Origin: Zoogloeaceae bacterium
GTDB lineage: Bacteria; Pseudomonadota; Gammaproteobacteria; Burkholderiales; Rhodocyclaceae
DNA: 64,000 bases
NCBI GenBank assembly: GCA_024235595.1
Contig: JACKMC010000011.1
Coordinates: 53,873-117,872, forward strand
Direction: 5' to 3'
The number at the start of each line of letters is the position of its first letter. Position 1 is the first letter of the stretch. Below are positions 62,369-64,000 of this stretch, one piece after another. The position numbers and the translations under genes were made by a program. The notes under the pieces are model-generated. The model was not told where the DNA came from. It saw only the letters and a program-made list of their open reading frames with translations, and did not search any database.

Positions 62369-62387
62369 GTGTAAAAAAAACCGACAC
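62369..62387 (-). promoter_or_regulatory. likely PrsR-binding PEP-CTERM box
   Basis: On the minus strand the sequence is gtgtcggttttttttacac: a GTGT/ACAC dyad around a T8 tract, 83 bases upstream of the -24 element, the normal distance for a sigma-54 enhancer site. As I recall, PrsR-controlled genes carry a T-rich box of this kind; the exact consensus should be checked. It lies after the stop of the glycosyltransferase gene. Confidence 0.7.
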
Positions 62388-62429
62388 TTGACGGGTGGGC
62401 GAGATTTGCAGAACTGCCTTCCCTGGTGG

Positions 62430-63611
62430 TCAGAAGCCCTGAAGCGCAGCCTGGAGAACGTCCAGATGTCCGGAGGGGTGGTAGTTGGCTGCCAGCCTTG
62501 CAGCCCTGTTGGCATAGATTGAATCACCAAGAATTCGAGCGATGGCGTGTTCAAGTTGAGTTCTTGTGGCGCGGTCGGACCGAACGGCGACCCCCGCGCC
62601 ATATTTTTCAATTGATCGCATGTTGAGAAATTGGTCCATGTTCGTGACAATTCCCAATACGGGCTTACCCTTCCTCAGCGCTTGATTGGAGGTAGGGCTG
62701 CCGCCATTGCACACGACGAGGGTGGCCGCTTCGCAGGCGGCATCGCCGGAAAGGAAATCAAAAATTCGGACGTGTGCGGTGCCGAGTGCCGGCAAACTGC
62801 GTCCGCCAGATGAAAGCAGGACCTCGTACCCAGAATCCACCAGCGCAGGGATGAGTGTCGTGAGCGTACCAAGATCTCCCGAACTGCCCATCGATACGTA
62901 CGCGACCTGCCTGTTCGTAAGGTCTATAGATGGCAGCGTGGTGGTCGAAGGCGACCATGCGATCGGACCAAGAAAGCGATCTTGTGGCTCTGTTGTCAAA
63001 TCCGGGAAAAGTGATTCGAAATTTGGGAACAACCTAAGGTCGGCATCGGTATAGCAGTTCCTAAGGTCATGATTCAACGAGGAGAGGCCATGCTTGCTAC
63101 GTACTCTCTCCAGCGAGTGCGCGTGCAATCGAAATGCAATGGGTGCGGCGAGACTGAAGGCCGCAGTTGCGATAGCTAGCGGAAGCCGACGAGTCAAAGG
63201 GAGGACCGGCAAGGGCAACTTTCCCGGTGCGTTAGGGCTCCAGTACGCATCGCAGATCGAGATGTATGGACGCGCCGCCAGTCGCGCGCTCACGGAAAGC
63301 GAAAGTCGAAAATCCCCTATGATCACATCTGGTCCCACCTGACGGATAAGATTAAGGTCGTCTCTTACATATTGCTCAAGGGTTCCATAGTCGTATAACG
63401 GAGCCCCCTTACGTAGTCGTTCGGCAACGACTTCACTGGGCAGGCATGGCAAATCAACACTAGGGAAGGCCGCATCGCGAGTGAGCCAATCGTATTGAGG
63501 CGCACGTGCGAAGGTGACCTGATGATCGGTCGCTAGGAGTCCTTGCGCCAAGACAAACGGGCGAGCGGTGTGGGCAAAAGTTGCGCCTTCAGCAATGAAG
63601 AGGATCTTCAC
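62430..63611 (-). CDS. UGT/MGT-like glycosyltransferase (GT1-type)
   Basis: A 393-residue GT-B-fold protein. It begins MKILFIAEGATFAHTARPF, has AYVSMGSSGDLGTL, and the C-terminal donor-binding region VVCNGGSPTSNQALRKGKPVLGI, which corresponds to the GT1 plant/MGT motif. It probably transfers a sugar from a nucleotide-sugar to a small molecule or lipid; substrate unknown. The start is GTG, with GAGG about 8 bases upstream. Its region has lower GC than the core genes. Confidence 0.8.
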   Translation of the reverse strand: MKILFIAEGATFAHTARPFVLAQGLLATDHQVTFARAPQYDWLTRDAAFPSVDLPCLPSEVVAERLRKGAPLYDYGTLEQYVRDDLNLIRQVGPDVIIGDFRLSLSVSARLAARPYISICDAYWSPNAPGKLPLPVLPLTRRLPLAIATAAFSLAAPIAFRLHAHSLERVRSKHGLSSLNHDLRNCYTDADLRLFPNFESLFPDLTTEPQDRFLGPIAWSPSTTTLPSIDLTNRQVAYVSMGSSGDLGTLTTLIPALVDSGYEVLLSSGGRSLPALGTAHVRIFDFLSGDAACEAATLVVCNGGSPTSNQALRKGKPVLGIVTNMDQFLNMRSIEKYGAGVAVRSDRATRTQLEHAIARILGDSIYANRAARLAANYHPSGHLDVLQAALQGF

Positions 63612-63641
63612 TCGACGCCACCTCTTTTTCTAGGCAAGTTT

Positions 63642-64000
63642 CTAACTTTTACGCAAAGCTTTCGATGTAGCCGTCACAATCGCGGCGGCGTCTAGTCCGT
63701 TGGCTACCAATAGCTGCCCTTGGTCCCCGTGGTCGATGAAAGCGTCCGGCAAGCCCAACTGTAGCGTTCTCGTGGCAATCCCTTCATTGGCCAGCCAGCG
63801 GCTCACCTCCGAGCCCACGCCCCCGATCACCGCATTCTCCTCCACCGTGACCAGCAACTCGTGCTCCGCGGCCAGCGCGCGGATCAGCTCGGCGTCCAGC
63901 GGCTTGACGAAACGCATGTTGGCCACCGTTGCGTCGAGTTCCTCGCCCGCCGCCAGCGCGGCCGGGAGCATGCTGCCGAAGGCGAGAATCGCCACCCGCT
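63642..64000 (-). CDS. dxs: 1-deoxy-D-xylulose-5-phosphate synthase, C-terminal part (partial)
   Basis: The last 119 or so residues of DXS, running off the right edge (the frame is open to 63998). The transketolase C-terminal domain is clear from RFVKPLDAELIRALAAEHELLVTVEENAVIGGVGSEV and LGLPDAFIDHGDQ. DXS makes the first intermediate of the MEP isoprenoid pathway. The gene lies 30 bases upstream of the glycosyltransferase on the same strand order but is a core gene, marking the end of the accessory segment. Confidence 0.95.
   Translation of the reverse strand, partial: RVAILAFGSMLPAALAAGEELDATVANMRFVKPLDAELIRALAAEHELLVTVEENAVIGGVGSEVSRWLANEGIATRTLQLGLPDAFIDHGDQGQLLVANGLDAAAIVTATSKALRKS

Noticed and set aside
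1..64000. CRISPR arrays, rRNA genes, phage genes, transposases, integrases
   Set aside because: None found: no regularly spaced repeats and no proteins of these families among the supported genes.

Overview
The window reads as a chromosomal segment of a high-GC betaproteobacterium, most likely Rhodocyclales (Azoarcus/Thauera/Zoogloea type). The evidence is the aa3 oxidase assembly order, the his–HIT–tatABC run, sucCD, tgt–queA–yajC–secD–secF, a FimV-like protein and the XrtA-type PEP-CTERM regulators PrsK/PrsR/PrsT. No rRNA, CRISPR array, transposase, integrase or replication origin was seen. Two tRNA genes are present (Leu-CAA, Arg-CCU).

Layout. 1–6.3 kb: end of ctaD and the assembly genes of an aa3 cytochrome c oxidase (37-residue cox protein, ctaG, DUF2970, ctaE, SURF1, two SCO-type copper/thiol proteins, heme A synthase, heme O synthase). 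6.3–12.9 kb: divergent hisC, then hisBHAFIE, a HIT hydrolase and tatABC. 13.1–18.1 kb: DegS-like protease, Nif3-like protein, FimV-like protein, DUF2889. 18.4–20.5 kb: sucCD with a strong terminator. 20.6–26.5 kb: signalling/secretion block (PP2C, tandem FHA, metallo-beta-lactamase phosphodiesterase, GAF–PilB ATPase), then a type IV pilin with a sigma-54 promoter. 26.7–34.7 kb: purB, DUF2322, and on the minus strand queA–tgt–yajC–secD–secF, with a 421-bp repeat-bounded four-helix-bundle gene wedged between secD and secF. 34.9–47 kb: a hydrolase, then the PEP-CTERM/exopolysaccharide block (sugar transferase, prsK, prsR, prsT, nucleotide-sugar dehydrogenase, Sel1–lytic transglycosylase, trypsin-like protease). 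47–56 kb: Uup-type ABC-F, GIDE-like and LemA proteins, HDOD protein, acrylyl-CoA reductase-like gene, a response regulator with a degenerate GGDEF domain, and prpE. 55.9–63.6 kb: an accessory segment with a PEP-CTERM-associated N-acyltransferase, two FtsX-type permeases, a ThiF-like E1 enzyme, a nitroreductase-like flavoprotein, a PEP-CTERM protein and a UGT-like glycosyltransferase. The window ends inside dxs.

How parts may work together. PrsK/PrsR form a two-component system whose regulator carries the sigma-54 contact motif. The single PEP-CTERM protein (61.3–62.2 kb) has a TGGCAC–N5–CTGCA sigma-54 promoter and, about 80 bp farther upstream, a GTGT–(T)8–ACAC-type box, so regulator and a likely target lie in the same window. 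The most interesting unit is the acyltransferase + FtsX pair + E1-like + nitroreductase-like set. It looks like a small biosynthesis-and-export cassette, possibly for a modified long-chain N-acyl amino acid linked to the PEP-CTERM envelope system. This is inference from families and context. The exosortase XrtA and an ATPase for the permeases are not in the window.
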